Shown piece after piece: positions 5,576-7,546 of a stretch of DNA of 7,546 nt. The DNA is from ANME-2 cluster archaeon. Its GTDB lineage: Archaea > Halobacteriota > Methanosarcinia > Methanosarcinales > Methanocomedenaceae. How positions within the stretch are numbered: position 1 is the first letter of the stretch; each line of letters starts with the position of its first letter. The position numbers and the translations under genes were made by a program. The DNA lies in NCBI GenBank assembly GCA_023544605.1, contig JAMJFQ010000045.1:1-7546 (forward strand), in the 5' to 3' direction. Under the pieces are notes generated by a model. It did not search any database and had not been told where the DNA came from. It saw nothing but the letters and a program-made list of their open reading frames with translations.

Positions 5576-6679
5576 TTAATACTGGGGTTCCAGTCCCTCG
5601 ATCTTTGAGAACGTGGCATCTGCTTCTTTTCTTAAAGCCATACGGTCACGTTTTTCTTTTTCCATCTGGATGGCCTCAACTGCAAGGGTATAGAGGTTCT
5701 CAAGCTCGGCTGTGGTTTCAAGAGTTAATACAGAAAGGACTCTTGGTGCCTCTCCACTGCGAATAATAACTCCTTTGAATACATGACCGATATGAGACGA
5801 AAGTTTGTCGATCTCACCTGAAATATCATCGATATTCAAATATTTACGATCACCCCTGAGAATGATCATTGCCCTGCTGCCTTCTTCAAAAACATTTGAG
5901 GAGAACAACAGACCTTTTGGAGAAAAACTGTCATGTATAACAGACCGGACCGGACTCTTACCATCACCCTTAGAATATCCAATAGTGGCAAATCCGGCTC
6001 CGCCTGACATGACCGTTTTGAAATCACCCAGGTCAGTGACCATCATCATCTCGCTGTCCAGAGCTTCAAGTAAGAACAGCATCCTCTCAGCTACCATAGT
6101 ATTGATGCCGTCATAGGCGCTTTGGATATCTCCGCCAACATCCTTCAGGAACTGGTTATCTGCCAATATTATCCCGTCGGTTCCACTATCGCGCATTTCC
6201 TTGAGACAGAAAGCAGAGTTCTGGAGATAGATGCTACCTTCTTCCCTGAATGGGAGGACCACAATGGAATAGACCGGGAAATCATATCTGGCTTTTAATT
6301 CTTTTATCAGAAGTGGGCTGAAAGAAGAGCCTGTGCCACCAGATGAAGAAGTGATCACAAAAGCAACATCGAAATCTCCTCTCTCTGAGATAGTCCTCAT
6401 GATAAGGTCTTTATTGTCATTGAAACACTGTTTGCCTACCATCCGGTTGGCGCCTACCCCATGCAGGTTAGGAATATGGATCCGGTCCTTCGCTTTAGTG
6501 TAGCGCAACTCTTTCAAGTCATTTATTGCAGTATTGACTGCTATGGTTTCAACCCGTGATGGAAATTTCTGGCGTGAATAATATTTTGAGAACTTGCCAC
6601 CACCAAAGGCCTCTCTATTAATGGAATCCAGTATCCTGTTGCCGCACTGCCCTGTTCCAACCATCAAGATATTTAACAA
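5576..6679 (-). CDS. Non-canonical tubulin/FtsZ-superfamily GTPase (CetZ-like)
   Basis: This 367-residue protein has the tubulin/FtsZ nucleotide-binding layout. The T1 loop is GTGQCGNRI (8-16), closer to tubulin and CetZ (GQxGN) than to FtsZ. A T3-like NTAINDL is at 49-55, and the T4 signature SSSGGTGSSF is at 111-120. An ADNQFL segment (173-178) sits at the T6 position. A long H7 helix (about 189-208) is followed by the T7-like TDLGDFKTVMSGG (215-227), whose Asp216 and Asp219 are candidates for the residues that activate GTP hydrolysis across a filament interface. The C-terminus (330-360) is charged and helical. It should be a cytoplasmic GTPase that may polymerise; the relatives suggest roles in cell shape or envelope organisation rather than necessarily division. 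The T4 loop lacks the first Gly of GGGTGSG and ends in Ser. The start is TTG, fixed by a complete AGGAGG 8 bases upstream and an in-frame TAG just before it; the first ATG (residue 6) would remove strand 1. It follows an envelope-protein gene by 21 bases. Confidence 0.87.
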   Translation of the reverse strand: MLNILMVGTGQCGNRILDSINREAFGGGKFSKYYSRQKFPSRVETIAVNTAINDLKELRYTKAKDRIHIPNLHGVGANRMVGKQCFNDNKDLIMRTISERGDFDVAFVITSSSGGTGSSFSPLLIKELKARYDFPVYSIVVLPFREEGSIYLQNSAFCLKEMRDSGTDGIILADNQFLKDVGGDIQSAYDGINTMVAERMLFLLEALDSEMMMVTDLGDFKTVMSGGAGFATIGYSKGDGKSPVRSVIHDSFSPKGLLFSSNVFEEGSRAMIILRGDRKYLNIDDISGEIDKLSSHIGHVFKGVIIRSGEAPRVLSVLTLETTAELENLYTLAVEAIQMEKEKRDRMALRKEADATFSKIEGLEPQY

Positions 6680-6687
6680 CTAATAAT

Positions 6688-6693
6688 CCTCCT
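6688..6693 (-). promoter_or_regulatory. Strong ribosome binding site that fixes a TTG start
   Basis: AGGAGG on the minus strand lies 8 bases before the TTG at 6677-6679, within the 21-base gap after the surface-protein stop. It is the fullest Shine-Dalgarno match in the window and decides the start of the tubulin-like gene. Confidence 0.8.
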
Positions 6694-6700
6694 GGGTCTC

Positions 6701-7546
6701 TTACATCCTGAACTGATTGCTTCTCCAGTATAACCATCCTGCGATAGCGACAATGATAAGAATTGGCGTAAGGTATACATAAATAGGATACTCTGACAGG
6801 TAATCATATTTGCCTTCTTCAACATAGATCACTGAGGGTACTTCTTTAGTTATATCTTCTACGCCGTTATTATATGTCAATTTTACTGTGAGGTTAGAAG
6901 CACCGACACCCTCAGCTTTGAACGTGAACTTATACTCATCCTCATATCTGGCTCCATAGTTGCTTATCTGTATAATGGGTTTATCGTTGATTATGTCCAC
7001 TTCCTCAGAACCGGAAACATATGTGAGGTTATTGGAGAAGACAGGAGTAATCTTTATAGTGGAGGCGGGTACATCTTTTACGTTCCTGACATAAACGGTA
7101 TACGTTATCTTTTCATTGCGTTTTATTTTTGTCTTGTCCTGAGAGACGGTCAATTCAAGGTCAGAGGTTTCCACTTGTTCTTCGGCTACTGTCACTGTGG
7201 GTCGGGTAGAGGAGGAAGTGTAATCATCCCCGAAAAACGACGAAGAATAGGTAGCTGTGGCAGGGGAAAGTTGAATACTGCCGCTCTTGGCAGCTTCGAC
7301 CTCATATATGTACATCTGGGTATAGGTAGTACTCACCGCCAATTCTGATGGATATGTGGTATAAATACTGGATTTAAACGTAAAACCAGGGCTTATACCT
7401 GGGTCTATTGTGATACGATTGGCAGTGCCGCTGCCGGTATTCCTGGCCTTGATAGTTACCCTGATAGTATCTCCGATATTGACCGAGGATTTATCCACTT
7501 CTTTTGTGAGAATGAGTGATGGTTCGCCAATGTAGATAGCATTTGA
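6701..7546 (-). CDS. Membrane-anchored surface protein with Ig-like (DUF11/S-layer-type) repeats, C-terminal part
   Basis: The frame runs open to the right edge, so the start lies outside; 281 residues are visible. A GTG at 7496-7498 is not the true start, because the codons before it (AIYIGEPSLILTKEV) continue the same domain. Two Ig-like beta domains are visible. The first is about residues 6-115 and opens GEPSLILTKEVDKSSVNIGD, with KARNTGSGTA as the typical 'NTG' strand turn. The second is about 124-245 and opens ETSDLELTVSQDKTKIKRNE. They recall the DUF11, CARDB and NEW3 families common in archaeal envelope proteins. Near the end is one hydrophobic segment (VYLTPILIIVAIAGWLYW) followed by a short basic tail, RSNQFRM. 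This predicts an extracellular body held by a C-terminal membrane anchor. The gene precedes the tubulin-like gene by 21 bases on the same strand, suggesting co-transcription. The ligand and role are unknown. Confidence 0.8.
   Translation of the reverse strand, partial: SNAIYIGEPSLILTKEVDKSSVNIGDTIRVTIKARNTGSGTANRITIDPGISPGFTFKSSIYTTYPSELAVSTTYTQMYIYEVEAAKSGSIQLSPATATYSSSFFGDDYTSSSTRPTVTVAEEQVETSDLELTVSQDKTKIKRNEKITYTVYVRNVKDVPASTIKITPVFSNNLTYVSGSEEVDIINDKPIIQISNYGARYEDEYKFTFKAEGVGASNLTVKLTYNNGVEDITKEVPSVIYVEEGKYDYLSEYPIYVYLTPILIIVAIAGWLYWRSNQFRM

Overview
The window looks like a piece of a euryarchaeal chromosome, most likely from a methanogen or methanotroph of the Methanomicrobia/Methanosarcinales type. 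I infer this from four things: archaeal-style genes (a large Ski2/Hel308-like helicase with extra cysteine clusters, two winged-helix regulators of archaeal type, a non-canonical tubulin/FtsZ-family GTPase with a tubulin-like GQCGN loop, and a surface protein with Ig-like domains and a C-terminal membrane anchor); GGTG/GAGG/AGGAGG ribosome binding sites; TATA-like boxes; and AT-rich intergenic DNA with short foldback repeats. The exact taxon cannot be fixed from the sequence alone.

Left part (1-1134). The 3' end of an unrecognised gene with a winged-helix-like C-terminus enters from the left edge and stops at 322. About 810 bases without a gene follow. This is not featureless: it holds two copies of one ~177-bp non-autonomous (MITE-like) element at 331-508 and 877-1052. 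They have matching ends, terminal inverted repeats and a long internal hairpin. Copy 2 is flanked by a perfect 9-bp target-site duplication and copy 1 by a degenerate one. Between them, at 691-794, lies a second and different foldback repeat built from 9-nt CTTTGCG units.

Middle left (1135-1605, + strand). Two very small genes follow: a DmpI-type 4-oxalocrotonate tautomerase homologue with the catalytic Pro just after Met, and a 67-residue 2[4Fe-4S] ferredoxin.

Middle (1673-5439, - strand). These two + strand genes converge on a tight three-gene unit read in the order ArsR-like regulator, then second winged-helix regulator with a probable sensor domain, then SF2 helicase. The two regulators overlap by 4 bp (ATGA), and the helicase starts about 12 bases after the second. 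The 136-bp gap upstream of the unit carries a TATA-like box, an oligo-T tract and a perfect 7-bp inverted repeat that could be an operator or part of the upstream gene's terminator.

Right part (5576-7546, - strand). A tubulin/FtsZ-like gene starts at TTG behind a full AGGAGG. It lies 21 bases downstream of a membrane-anchored, Ig-like-repeat surface protein whose start lies beyond the right edge. The two are probably co-transcribed, which would link a cytoskeletal GTPase to an envelope protein.

The most notable observations are the MITE family with its target-site duplications and compensating hairpin change, and the pairing of a non-canonical tubulin-family GTPase with an anchored surface protein.
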